From NCBI GenBank assembly GCA_026826555.1, contig JAKSZT010053764.1:35832534-35896533 (forward strand): a stretch of DNA of 64,000 nucleotides, read 5' to 3'. The stretch comes from Tolypeutes matacus. Taxonomy: Eukaryota > Chordata > Mammalia > Cingulata > Chlamyphoridae. Positions 11,602 to 23,208 of this stretch are shown here, piece after piece. A program made the position numbers and the translations under genes. Below the pieces are notes generated by a model, which made no database searches, was not told where the DNA came from, and saw nothing but the letters and a program-made list of their open reading frames with translations. How positions within the stretch are numbered: the stretch's first letter is position 1; every line of letters starts with the position of its first letter.

Positions 11602-12225
11602 TGTAGCAGTTTGGCAGTTTGATGTAATTATGAACTCCAAAAATAGATATTGGAATATGCTTGTAAACTGGTCTGTTAATCTGGGCATGATTAAGTTATG
11701 ATTAGGGCATTGAGTGGGCCATGTCAGTAGGGCGTTGAGCTCCACCCCTTGGTGGGTGGGGTCTCGAAGATAAAAGACATGGCAAAGGACAGTGTTGAAG
11801 CAGTTCTGATGTTGAAGTTTTGATGCTGGAGCCCGGGCAGGCGAGCAGACTGAGGAGCTTGGTCGTGAGGAAGGAGAGAAGGCCCCGGGATAGAGACGAG
11901 CCATTTGCCAGATAGTCTACAGCTGGCCTTGTGAAGAGAGGCAAAGCCTAGAGAGCCTCATAGTCTACAGCTGACCTTGTGGAGGAAACAGGAACTAATC
12001 CCGGAATGAAATGGATCCCTGAGAAGAGAGGAAGCCAAGAAGCCTGAGCCCTCACAGACGGCGGCAGCTGTCTCGCTCCAACACATGGCAATAGACTTTG
12101 GTGAGGGAAGTAACTTATGCTTTATGGCCTGGTAACTGTGGACTTCTACCCCAAATAAATACCTTTTATAAAAACCAACCAATTTCTGGTATTTTGCATC
12201 AGCACCCCTTTGGCTGACTAATACA
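11602..12225 (+). mobile_element. Solo LTR, second family, with near-perfect 5-bp TSD
   Basis: It starts TGTAGCAGTTTGG and ends GGCTGACTAATACA. It contains ATAAAAGACATGG (TATA-like) and CCCCAAATAAATACC (poly(A) signal) at the spacing expected of U3-R. The flanks ATAAG (11597-11601) and ATAAA (12226-12230) match at 4 of 5. A second copy at 44866 has a perfect TSD, which confirms the ends. Confidence 0.85.
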
Positions 12226-12230
12226 ATAAA

Positions 12231-13600
12231 GGAAAGAATTGGAGTCAGTAGCGTTTAATGCCACACAACTAACCAAACATAAGATGCCTCATTCTGATGC
12301 ACTGCCTCCTTCTCGTTTCCCTGAAAAGATTCACTAACCTTCCGCCAATACGATAAATGTTGAGGGAAATGAGTTTCTGAATTGTCATTCTAGGAATTGC
12401 CTTTTGCAGCTGAAACTTCACCACTTAGTCAAGCCCTCCCCTACCATCTGCTTGCTCCACAACTGCTGCAAAGGTTGAGAGGAGCTGCATATAAATCAAC
12501 AAGAACCACATCTATGATAGAAATTCCATGGCATGAAATCTCTCATTTTTACAGCTTGTCGGATGCTGGCTTCAGGGGACCACCCTTTTAAGATCACTAG
12601 GGTGCTATCACAAGGCATGGGGTCTTCAAAGGCAGCCCTTTCATCAGTTAATCAATATTCACAAAAAGTCATCTGAACCAACCTCATAACCCATGCTTGC
12701 CCGAGCTCTGGGGTCAATCAAGTCTGAGAGAATTTAAGAACCCCGCTGTCAGTTTTGACAGCTTGATATCCTCTTGACCTATAAGTCAGTACTGTTTCTC
12801 AGTTCTACTTATGAGGCTCTTCTCCCATTTTTGTGAGCAAACCCAATGTTTTGTGCCCTTGCTCAAGACTCTGGTTTATCAAGGATTGAAGTTCTTTTTA
12901 TTAGCAGTTCAGCCCTGAGAAGGCCTGACTCGGTCTTTGACACTTGTTCCATACCTCTCTAGCATTTACTCCTTTGTTTGTTCATTTGTTCATTCATTCA
13001 TTCATTCAAATATGTTTATTTGTTGGAAAATTTTTGGAGCGTTAAAGAGTCTTGGGTCTTGCTCCCTAGAAGCAGAGATTGGAATGGAAATTATTATGTA
13101 AGGAATGTATGGAAGGAATGTCATAAGGCAGCTGGGGGAGGGGAAAGCAGAAAACAGGGGAGAAGCTAGGGAACAATGTGATTTCAGAGGGGGTGGTGGT
13201 CCAGGGGAGTGAATTGTACCATCCGGGTTGTTCTCCCCAGCCTAATCGGGGCTGGCTATAAACTCCTGCTATCAATGATTGGCTATGGACCACCCCTGGG
13301 GGCCAGGATTGGGGGAGGCCAATGTAAACTCACTCATACCTCTAGGCCCTGTCCAGTTGTCCTGGCACCATTTATGGTAAGGACTATTGTTTCCCCACTG
13401 CTTGTAGTTTCATTTTTGTCCCAAGTCAAGTGTCCATAAGTGCAAGGGTTCTGGAGAGGACCCTTCTAATTTATTTTCTCCATATAATACCTATCAATGT
13501 CCATTGTAAACAGACTTTGAGAAATTCTGCTGTGGACCAAAGGACAAGAAACCTTGAATAGCCCCACAGGCCATTTTGTGAATAGGCCTATTATCTGTTT
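12231..13600. other. Unique intergenic sequence
   Basis: I recognise no gene here. There is an (ATTC)n-like tract near 12983-13010 (TTCATTCATTCATTC). Short open frames lack splice context or recognisable motifs. Confidence 0.5.
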
Positions 13601-13617
13601 AATTTAAGAGATGGCCG

Positions 13618-13726
13618 ACACAAACATCTCCCACAGTGTGGCCCACCGGAGGTGTGGGAGGTGGGCAACATGGGAATCCCAGTGGATTCCGTGTAATATT
13701 TTGGGTAATCTAAGCACCTCTTAAAA

Positions 13727-13763
<37 letters not shown>

Positions 13764-13911
13764 CATTTTTGTAAGCAAATACACGTATATGCATATATAT
13801 TTATATATCATTTTGCAAATGTTTGTATGTATTGTGAGAATTTTGATTTTTACCCATAATAAAAAAAATAAATAAATAAATAAATAAAGTCCCAGAAGTG
13901 AAAAAAAAAAA
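13618..13911 (+). mobile_element. 5'-truncated L1-type 3' UTR with inverted 5' end and 12-bp TSD
   Basis: AAGAGATGGCCG occurs exactly at 13606-13617 and 13912-13923. The body from about 13648 onward is the reverse complement of 61080-61200 and ends in an A-rich tail (AATAAATAAATAAATAAA and A-run). The first about 30 bp (CACAAACATCTCCCACAG..., 13619-13647) instead match 61214-61241 in the same orientation, so the 5' end is inverted relative to the rest. This is the signature of twin-primed L1 integration. A (TA)n tract lies inside at 13731-13759. Confidence 0.85.
13731..13759. repeat. (TA)n microsatellite
   Basis: An alternating TA tract inside the LINE 3' end. The homologous element at 61090-61125 also carries a TA/TG tract there. 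Confidence 0.85.
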
Positions 13912-14099
13912 AAGAGATGGCCGTTTACAAAGTAATGCCGAGCATTTCTTGAGCTCCTCATTGAGGTATGTCTATGTGGCCCACCAAGTGCCATTTCTGG
14001 TGTTTAAAGAAATCTGTCTACAGTTCAGTAACTTTTCCCCTGTCCATTTTCCTTCCCCTCCCTCTCCCAAATCTCTTTGACCAAATCAGCAGTACAACG

Positions 14100-15120
14100 T
14101 TAGGGGAAAAAGTCATCTTTTATTAAAAGCATATCTTACATTCAAATGTCACTAAGAGAAAAAGATAAAATATAAACATAGTCATATTTAACTCTTAGGT
14201 GTTCTGCTCTTGAACAAACCTCTCCCCTTCTGTCAGTGGCTGAGCTAGAGAATGTGGTCAATTCAGACCACAAGACAAAATGAAAGTGACAGGAAAAAGT
14301 AATCACTTAATGTGTCAGCACAAGCAAAAAGTTAAACAGGAAAAGTTTTGGACTCCTCCAACATTCCATTTATCCTCAGCAGGCTGCAAGGGTCAGATGT
14401 ATCAGTGCGAACGGGGGTAAGGGTGGGGGACGTGCGGGGGCGAGATTGTCTTGCTGCTAAGGGAGCCCCAAACAAGGGCTTCAGCCATTTTAGGGATTAG
14501 GACCAGCGAGAGGGAGAGCGGGAAGGGCTAGGAAGGGACAAGTACTTAGTACTGAGTCAGAGTGGAGAAAAGGACTTTCAGGGCCCTCTGATAAGGTGGT
14601 CAGGATATGCATTTGAATTTGCATTAATAACACAGGTACCCGTGAAAGGCCTCAGCTGAGCCCCTCACCTCTACCCTGCCCCATGATGAGGAGGCCTCTC
14701 AAAGGAGGTGGTTGGGTTGGGCATGTAGATATTTACAAAAGCATGACCAGCCTGACATGGGGGTGGGCGTGGGGTGGGCAGGGTTTGAGTTTTTAGCTGC
14801 AACCTTCTCCACATGGCACGTCAAGTCTGCTGTGGGGAGGGCAGCTTTCTCCCAAGAGACCTGCCAGGTAAAGCTTTTGTCATGGCTTATGGTAGGGCCT
14901 GAGAGATCACACATAGGATTTTGGCCTGGAGCTGGACTCCTCACCTCCCAGCAATCTGCTGCTGCTTCAAATAGGATGTCTGTTATAAAGTTAGCTTGAT
15001 TCAATCCAATTAAGAAATGAGATAAAAACAATAGATTATACATATTTGCCCACTGGAACCAGAGGCTTCTGTTTAAATGAGGTTTGATACCAAGAAAGGA
15101 GTTTTGATATTCTGTCAAGC
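14100..15120 (-). other. Repeat-poor block; possible 3' UTR or conserved non-coding DNA
   Basis: About 1 kb has no repeat that I recognise, above-local GC, several CpGs and a minus-strand AATAAA (14118-14123, read TTTATT on +). GT/T-rich sequence lies just beyond it, as at a poly(A) site. A 139-codon minus-strand open frame (14699-15118) lies within, but its product has no family resemblance I know and its composition is unremarkable. I cannot assign it to a gene. Confidence 0.3.
14413..14440 (+). promoter_or_regulatory. G-quadruplex-forming motif
   Basis: Four G-runs (5, 3, 5 and 5 Gs) are separated by loops TAA, T and ACGTGC, satisfying the canonical G3+N1-7 pattern. It lies inside the repeat-poor block at 14100-15120. 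No regulatory role can be shown from sequence alone. Confidence 0.6.
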
Positions 15121-15189
15121 AAGCTCTTTAGAAACCTTTCTTTTATTTTTTTCCAGTATGATATATAAGGGTTTTATGATAGGGTTTAA

Positions 15190-15290
15190 TAGATAGCATT
15201 TGTGATGAATCACAGATGAGGAAACTGAGGTACAGAGAAATAAAATTACATAGCTAAAACTATGAAGGGAGTAGTATGAACAACCCAAGA
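15190..15290 (-). mobile_element. MIR relic
   Basis: Antisense MIR core text is present: 'CACAGATGAGGAAACTGAGGTACAGAGAAATAAAATTACATAGCTAAAAC'. Confidence 0.55.
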
Positions 15291-16911
15291 TTCTTCTGGT
15301 ACATTGCTTTTCAATGAGTTCTGAGGTTTGAGGCAGTTACACAGCTGGACTCCCTGCAAGGGCAGAAGCTTTCCATTAGAAATGGTTCAGGCTTGCAATA
15401 CCCAAGTTTCCATTTATATCTGCTGTCAAGTGGTGACCCAGCTGGTCACAGGAAAAGTGTGTGGGCTAAATGAAAGGTTGCTATCTAAATGATTACAGTC
15501 TGGCCACCTCAACTTCTGAACACGATTGCTTCAATAGCACAGAAAGTGCTTTTTCCAGTTCTGGGGTTGTGGTGGACTCAGTCTAGGAAGCTTTATGTAG
15601 TATATATCATTTTTCCATTCTCTATCTGTAAAAAAATACAAAAACTAGGTGTTGAGAGAATTCCGTTTGTTCTAGAGCCAACCACACAGCTCTAGGGACC
15701 TCAACTGATGATTTAGTTCCTAGTCACTCAGGGAGGAGCAAATGGGTTTAGAGACCTAAGAAATCACCAGATAGAAGTACATAGGTTTTCTTCCTTCTAC
15801 AAAGTCTAGTTTCTCTACCTTTTGAGCATAATTATATGAAAATTTCCCCCAGTAGCATGAGCAGTTCTCCCAATGATTATTTATCCTGACCACACTTATA
15901 TATTCCCTATGCCAATACAGTCATATTTTATTGTTATATTAGAAAAAAGGTCATGGGGTTACTTGAAACTGATATTTTCTTGGGCAGCCATCAACCCTGA
16001 CAGGTCAGTGGATGGTGCTGGGGAAAAGGAAAGTGAGCCTTCCCTTTGAAAATGTTTCTCAAGTTTCTCTGAGAGTAAGAATTACGTGGGGTGTTGGTTA
16101 AATGTAGAGATTTCCAGGTCTTTCCTTTGGAGAAGGGTGGGATTGGGATTGGAATGTGTCCCTGGAACTTGTATTCATAACAGCCTTTAGGGAAGTATGG
16201 GAAAAACTTCCTTATGAAGTATAATTTTGAGAAGATGGTCAGAGATGGGGAGTCTATGATTCCCAAATACCCACCATCATTCCCATGAAGGTATTTCTTT
16301 CTCATCACTTTTCCAAACCTCTATTCTACACCTCCCAATAACTGCCATTCAGTTCCACTTGTTTGCACTTCCAATTGATCATATCCTCATCACTTCATCT
16401 CAGCCTACAATTTCTATCCCATTTCACACCCTTCCCATTCCATGCATCTTGAGTCACAGTGACACCAAACTCTGCTGTTCCATGCCTAAACCAAGTTCTT
16501 CACACCTTTTTACTTTTTGCACATTCCATTCTTTGCATGGAATACCTTCTCCCATTATTTTGTCCATTGCACTTTTAGTTCTGCTTCAAGAGTTCTAACC
16601 TCACTTCCTCAGGAATCTTCTTGAGCTCTCCATGACAGAGTTAATCTTGCCTCCATGCTCTCCTAGCACTTTGTATTTTTCTTATCTATAATGTATTTTG
16701 TATTATAACTATACTTTTCTATCTCTTTCATTGGGCAGCAGAGTTAGGAACAATGTCTTCATCTCTATACTCCAGTGTCTAGCAGAGTGCCAAGTATTTA
16801 GAAGGAATTTTATAAATATTTGCTGAATGAATTTAAACTTTTAATAACTATGTATTAAATGGTTATTGTCAAATACAAATATATAGATTAAGATATTCAT
16901 ATAAATCTAGG

Positions 16912-17060
16912 CATGCATTCATTCATTGATCCATTTATTCAAACAAATATCTATTGAACTCTTTTTGTATGGTAAACATCAAAGACACAACACTGATAAG
17001 CAAAGGTGAGACTGGTCCTTGCCTTCATGAAGCTTTGAGTGAAGAGAAGTATATCAATAA
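16912..17060 (-). mobile_element. L2 3'-end relic
   Basis: 'ATTCATTCATTGATCCATTTATTC' runs into '...ATCTATTGAACTCTTTTTGTATGG', 'ACACTGATAAGCAAAGGTGAG' and 'CCTTGCCTTCATGAAGC', which is the antisense end of L2. It is strongly diverged. Confidence 0.5.
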
Positions 17061-17393
17061 AATAATTATACAATTAATAAAAGTTTTGGCATTGTGAAAA
17101 ATACCAAGAAGGATAGGCATGTGGGATAAGGAAAGTATATAATGAGGGTGGGTGGTGACAACCAAGCTGAGTGCTGAGTTGAGTAGGAATGAGCTAGGGA
17201 CAGAGGGGAGGAAAGAGCATTCCAGGCCCAGCAAAAAGCCTGCTCAAAGACCCTGGGGTGGGAGGGCGCATGGTAAAGGCAAGGGGCTGAAAGACGGGTA
17301 GTGTGTCCAGAACAGAGAGAGCAAGTGGACATATGGCCAGAAAACAGGCTACAGCCCAGAGCGTGTGGATTCTCAGAAGCCCTGCATATAAGT

Positions 17394-17822
17394 TTCCTAG
17401 GCTGCTGTTAACAAAGGACCACAGATATGGCTGCTTAAGACAATAGAAATGTATTCTCTCACAACTTTGGAGGTCAGAGGTTTGGAATCCAGGTGTTGGC
17501 AGGGCTGGTTTGTTCTGGGTGCTATGAGGGAAAATCTATTCCATGGCCCTTTCCTAGCTTCTGGTGGCTGTTGGAAATCCTTTGGCATTTCTTGGCTTGT
17601 CATGTATCAGGCCAATCTCTGTCTCTAACTTCACACGGCCTTCTCCTTTGTATGTCTGTGTCCTCTTCTCTTCTTATCAGGATACCTGTCTTTGGATTTG
17701 GGGCCCGCCTGGTTAATCTAGTGTGGTCTCATCTCATGATCCTTTATTTAATTACACCAAAGACCTTTTTTCCAAATAAAGTCACATTTACAGGTACTAA
17801 GGATTAGAACATGGGCATAATT
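17394..17822 (-). mobile_element. MLT1-like LTR relic (antisense)
   Basis: It opens 'TTTCCTAGGCTGCTGTTAACAAAGGACCACAG', has 'CTTTGGAGGTCAGAGGTTTGGAATCC' and 'TTCACACGGCCTTCTCC', and closes 'CCAAATAAAGTCACATTTACAGGTACTAAGGATTAG'. That is the usual order of an antisense MaLR (MLT1-type) LTR. It is old and no TSD was found. Confidence 0.6.
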
Positions 17823-19517
17823 TATGGTAGGGTGGGCGGGGGTGGAAGGTCAAATTCAATGGACTAAACTGTGTTGAGAAGTTTTGTCTTTGTACTAAGT
17901 GCGATGGAAAACCAGGGAAAAGTTGAATGAATTTGGTGGGTGTGTTTTCACATTTCTGTAGGGATTTATACTGGTCAAATGATAATCTGCTTTATTATTT
18001 ATTTTTGTTTTGACCATGTAAAACTCCGTCACGACAGGAACCATTTCCTGTATTTCTTAGTGTTCTCAGAACCTAGCACTGTGTAATAAATACAGTGTTG
18101 CTCATTCTATTTCAAATTCTTGAGCATGCAGCTTTAAGTAAACATGCTGAGAAAGAAACTAAATATAATCAAGTCTGTTGGATAGCTTATATTGATATAA
18201 CAACTTGTGTTAAATTATGGGAAATGTTTTTGATATGGTGACTGGTTAGCTATGACTATCTTAATTGACAAAGGCTGTTTCTTAGGTGTTTGGGAAGTTA
18301 ACAGTCAGGGTTAATTTCATAAGAACCTGCTTCATTTGTCCAATAAAGTGCTTTTTATCACTCAAGATGTTTAAAGTGTTACCATTACAGAATCATTGCT
18401 TGGGCTTTAAAGACAATTTGGTCTTTAAGAGTCCTCTTTTAAAATGTAAATACCTAATGGAGGATAAGAAATATATTAAGATTTATCAACTGATATCTTT
18501 GGGATATTTTGATGGGGCTCCAAATCTAAAGGAAATATATGGATGTGGGATACTGCGGGGACGGTATTGAAGCTTGCCAGGTGGCCAGTTCCACAGTTTT
18601 GCCTCTCTACTGTCCCCTTTGGAAATGAATGTCATTTTGTGAATGATGGCAATGATTTTTCCTTTGACTGTCACCAAATCTGTCTGGACTTTGTTTTCTC
18701 AATAGAAAGGAGAGTACTTTTCTCTAGGACACTATGAAGACTCATGATATCATAAGGAGAAATGCAGTGAGCTCTGGGACATAAGTTGCTCTATTACATA
18801 AACTGAGATGTTGGGAACTGCCTCTCCAAAGCCTTTGTGTTTCAACGGACTTCTCAAATCAACGTTTCAGAAACCAATTCTTTTCACAAGGCCAGGATTT
18901 CATTAGAACATCAGTGTAACTAATATTAAAATAGTGCTTTCTGATCTTAAAACAAATTTTCCAGACTTCTTTATTTCTCCCACTGTTGAATAAATTGCTC
19001 ATTACTACAGGAGAGAATAAGGAGAAGAAGAGCCCATGTTAAGGTTTTAGGGTGAGGTTTTTTTCCAGAATATCCCATAATGATTTGAAAAATTAAGAAG
19101 TATACATCACAGGGGCACATTTCCACTGCTCTCTTTCTATGGGACTTTTTCTTGTTTCCCCCTAGAGTTTTCTCCTCCCTGTTTTCTCCTCTAAAACATT
19201 ATTTTCAAATGTGGCAATTATGCCTCACTGAATGAACTGGTGAATATGGGAAATCTTGTATTAAATATATTTTTAAATTCATAAAATCAATCTATTAGTA
19301 AATGTAATTGCTTTATTTCCTCATATATTCACAGGAGACACCATAGATCTTATTTGGAGTTTTAATAAGTTAAAAAGTCACCACCAAGGAATCTGATTAT
19401 TCAAGCTACTACTTGCCGGTCTGCCCCCCCCCCCCCTTTTTTAACCTCTTCCACTAAAAGTTGCTCCCCTCAGGTTCTATAATTCATCTATTTATAGGAT
19501 GAATATACAGTCTAAGT
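17823..19517. other. Unique intergenic sequence
   Basis: I see no recognisable gene or repeat here. It is AT-rich, with a run of C at about 19427-19436. The open frames at 18286-18570 and 18486-18737 overlap each other on different strands and frames and lack supporting signals. Confidence 0.45.
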
Positions 19518-19732
19518 CAGGAGTCAGCAAACTATGGGTCAAATCCAGCCAGCAGTGAATTTCTGTTAATAAAGTTTTATTGGAACACAGCCATGCTCTC
19601 TGTTATGTGTAGTCTATGGCTGCTTTTGCATTACAACGACAGAGTTGAGTAGTTGTGACTGAGACCACATGGCCTGCAGAGCTGAAAATATTTACTACCT
19701 GGCCCTTTACTGGAAAAGTGTGCTGACCCTTG
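19518..19732. mobile_element. hAT/Charlie MITE with 8-bp TSD
   Basis: The left end CAGGAGTCAGCAAACTATGG and right end AAAGTGTGCTGACCCTTG are imperfect terminal inverted repeats. The interior (AATAAAGTTTTATTGGAACACAG..., GCCATAG antisense text) is that of a common mammalian Charlie-derived MITE (MER1-like). The flanks GTCTAAGT (19510-19517) and GTCTAAGA (19733-19740) match at 7 of 8. Confidence 0.85.
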
Positions 19733-19740
19733 GTCTAAGA

Positions 19741-21479
19741 TATCATTTGACTGTTTCTATATATCATTTGACCGCTAATTAGGCTGTAAGCTCTTTGAAA
19801 GCACAAATCAGATACTATTTCTCTTTGAATATTTCGTGCCCATACACTCTGTCTTGTTGGAAAGAGGTGCCCAAGTGTTGAATGCATACAAGTAACCTAG
19901 TCCTGCTGTATAAATAATCATGGCCCTCCCACTCAGAACCTTAGAGAACATAGGAAAAAAAACACTGAAAACCAGGCATAGGGTGACTTCCTATCCAGAC
20001 AATTTGGGGTTGATTTTTGGGAAAGTCTGCATCAATATGGCAAGGTATCATCTTGATGTGCTGCAGAGGGTTGCGTCTGTTCTCATTCCAGCAATCCAGG
20101 GATCGAAGGGGAGGCACTCGAAGTGGGACCAATGCAAACTTTTCCTGTCCCATGAGCATTTTGAAACCAAATGATTTTCCAGAAATGTTTGTAAGGATGC
20201 TAAAAAACAACTAAGCCAGCATGCTGGGGTATATTTGTGTTTCCCACTTGCTCATTACAGCAGGCACATTTCTGGTTTTATATTTGGAATTACATGAAAG
20301 AAGGTGTTTGGGCAGCAAATGCAGCCTGTTCTCTACTCTTTCTAGCCTTGTTTAAATGCTCTTGGTTGACTTTCTCTATAAATGCAAATCTGGGCAATGA
20401 CTAGAATGTAAATTAGATTTAACAACAAATTCATAGATTTATAGGACCTTGTCTGAATAGGCGTTGGAAAGGGTACAGGAAAATATTCTTGGCTAATTTC
20501 CTTAATAACTAAGCCAGATGGGGCAAAGATGTAGCCAGCTTATTGCCCTTCTGACCCATTTCCCTCCCTCCCCTCTGTTGTCAGACATCACTAGTAGAGC
20601 ACTGCATTCTTTCAGACAGAGCCTCAGGAACATTCTTAAAATGTTCCAGGTAGCCTCTACCAGTTAGTCAGAGTTGGCACATGAGATGAAAACTTACCTT
20701 CCAAAACTGGTTTTATATATTTCTAAATGTGAGGCTCTTGTTCCACTTTTTATTTTCTTCCTTGGCTCCTCATTTAGTAATTGATCTTGAAGACAGGAAC
20801 TGGGGAGGCCTGGCAAACCAAGGCATTCTCAGCCGAGTGCAGAGCAGGAACAAAGGTGAGGTACATATGCAGTGAACAGATTGAGTAAAGCAGAGTGGGC
20901 ATTGGAAAGTCATAAAAAATGAGGATGGAATAGCAAGGAGGAACCAGATAAAGGTGGGCTTTGACATCCAGGCCAAGGCACTTGAATATAATTTGGGTGA
21001 TGAGTGATTTCCAAAGGTTGGTTAAGCATGAGTGATTTTCAGTGTCAGACAGATTTATGTTCTTTAGATTATTATTATATATTTTAGTTTTATTTACAAA
21101 AATCCTCTGATTTCATTGAAATTATTGGTTAGAGCAAAGGTAAATTTATTTAAGTAAAACAGTTGATTTAAAGAAAATAATTAAGTAAATAATGGGTATA
21201 GACAATATATGGAAATGGAAAGTATATTGAAAGTGGTACTGAAAGGATCAAGGTTAGAGAAACAGAATAAGTGACAGATAATGCTATTCTCCTGTAACAA
21301 GGAAATGTCATGACAGAAATGAGGTTTTAGAAAGATTAATTCTGCTGACCTGAACAAAAGTCACGGGAAAAAATCCATTAACAATTAATATATATGAAAA
21401 TGTTCTGTCTTGATGTCATAATAAATGAACAGATATAAGGATAACTTTCTGTCATATTTACTGTGATTTTCCCAATCTG
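19741..21479. other. Unique intergenic sequence
   Basis: I recognise no gene and no clear repeat. The overlapping short frames at 19920-20214 on both strands have no family similarity known to me. Confidence 0.45.
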
Positions 21480-22039
21480 CTTTTTAAAAAAAAAATTGCT
21501 TATGCTAATTTTTATGAATAAAAGTTTTAAATTTTATGTAACCTGATCAGTTGGTCTTTTGCTTTGTGATTTCTTAAAAAGATTTTAGGCCTAGGAAGTC
21601 ATCCTTGGTTTTTAATTCACAGATCTAACATCTTGAGTGGCATTTGGAAAAGGATGTTTTAAATATATATAACTTTTTAATGTATCTGAAATTTATTTTG
21701 TTATACACCATGATGGATGGGCCTAAATAAATTTTATTTCCCTTAAATTCCTATGCAGTTATTCCTACATAAATTAATGAATAATTCTATATTTTTGGTG
21801 ATGCCCCTTTTATCAACTATCAAATTCTTATGTGGAATAATATTGATTTCTGGCCCATCTAGTCTGTGTCCCACCTATATCTATCTTTTTTCTTCTTTCA
21901 GTAGTGCCTTATTATTTTTTTTGTTTGTTTGTTTGTTTTTTGTTTTTTTAATTATTAATTCTTTGTGTTGTTTTGTTTCTAAAATCTATATCTTTTATGG
22001 AGAAAATTATAAAACACCATTGAAAGATATAAAATAAGA

Positions 22040-22330
22040 TCTAAAGAAATGAAGAAAATGAAGGCCTAGGGCTTGTTCATAGATAGCAAGATTCAAAATA
22101 TTAAAAATGTTAATTGCCCCCAATTGGTGTATAAAATTAATGCAATTTCAATAAAATTCTCCACAGGCTTTTCCAAGGAACTTGCCAAGCAAATTCTAAA
22201 ATCACACAGAAAAGAACCAAGAATAGCCGCAGCAATTGTGAACAAGAAAGATATCAGTTTTCATTAAGCTATAATATTTGAGATGGACAGAAATAGATAA
22301 TAAATAACAGACAGATAAAGAAGAACAAAT
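22040..22330 (+). mobile_element. L1 ORF2 fragment (sense)
   Basis: Translation at 22073-22267 gives L1 reverse-transcriptase-region text (NCPQLVYKINAISIKF..., SKELAKQILKS...). It is a fragment with no 3' end. It lies inside the nested block described at 21480-23420. Confidence 0.6.
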
Positions 22331-22504
22331 AGATTTTTGTTTGTTTGTTTTAAGAACAGAATGGAGAGCCCAGAACAGACACGCATGTTTTGGGAAACTT
22401 TATGTACAACAGAGGTGGCATTTCAATGGCATCAGGAAACACTAGTCAACAAGGGCGCTCATCCAGTCGGCTCCTGTGATGGCCTGCAGCCGCACGGACC
22501 CCAG

Positions 22505-22578
22505 GGTGCATGTTCATGAAGTCAGCTCATTCCTGTGGGTATGAAACGATTGTAAGTAGGATCTGCCTGCTGAACAGG
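22505..22578 (+). mobile_element. MaLR-like LTR fragment
   Basis: 'CATTCCTGTGGGTATGAAACGATTGTAAGTAGGAT' matches the 5' third of the LTRs at 11061 and 28347. It is cut off by the L1 that starts at 22579. Confidence 0.6.
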
Positions 22579-23208
22579 ATCTTTTTTTTTTAAACTTTAT
22601 TTTGCACATTTAATAATTGAAAACATAAACAATTAAAAACTAAAAAGTAAACACAGATGAATAAATATAAACATTTCTCAATTAAATGTAATGGATACAT
22701 GTAAATTTTTTTTTTTTTTGAATCAAACAATATATTACACAATATGTTTGGCTCATAGTAATGCATTCATACCATATTTGTCCTTTTCTGTCTGGCTTGT
22801 TTCACTCAACATAATGTCCTCCAGGTTCATCCATGTTGTCATATGCTTTATGACTTCATTTCTTCTTACAGCTGCATAATATTCCATCATGTGAATAGAC
22901 CACAGTTTGTTTGTCCATTCATCTGTTGATGGACACCTGGGTTGTTTCCAACTTTTGGCAATGGTGAATAATGTGGCTATGAACATCGGTGTGCAGATGT
23001 CTGTTCGTGTCACTGCTCTCAGTTCTTCTGGGTATATACCCCAGTAGTGGTATTGCAGGGTCACATGGCAAGTCTATATTCAACTTCTTTAGGAACTGCC
23101 AAACAGTCCTCCATAGTGGTTGTACCATCCTGCAATCCCACCAACAGTGAAGAAGTGTTCCTATCTCTCCACATCCTCTCCAACACTTGTAGTTCTCTGT
23201 CTTTTTAA
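22579..23208 (-). mobile_element. 5'-truncated L1 (ORF2 C-terminus + 3' UTR)
   Basis: Poly(T) at 22581 is followed by the same 3' UTR as at 1391 and 46607, then antisense ORF2 C-terminal coding text from about 22720 to 23208 (frames at 22753-23064 and 22919-23128). One or more frameshifts break ORF2, so it is not coding-competent. Confidence 0.85.

Noticed and set aside
11061..12225. The two neighbouring LTRs as the ends of one provirus
   Set aside because: They belong to different families, each has its own TSD, and only 74 bp separate them.
14699..15118. 139-codon minus-strand open frame as a gene
   Set aside because: No family resemblance, no splice sites or start context to support it, and many frames of this size occur by chance in a 64-kb window. 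It is kept only as part of an unexplained block.
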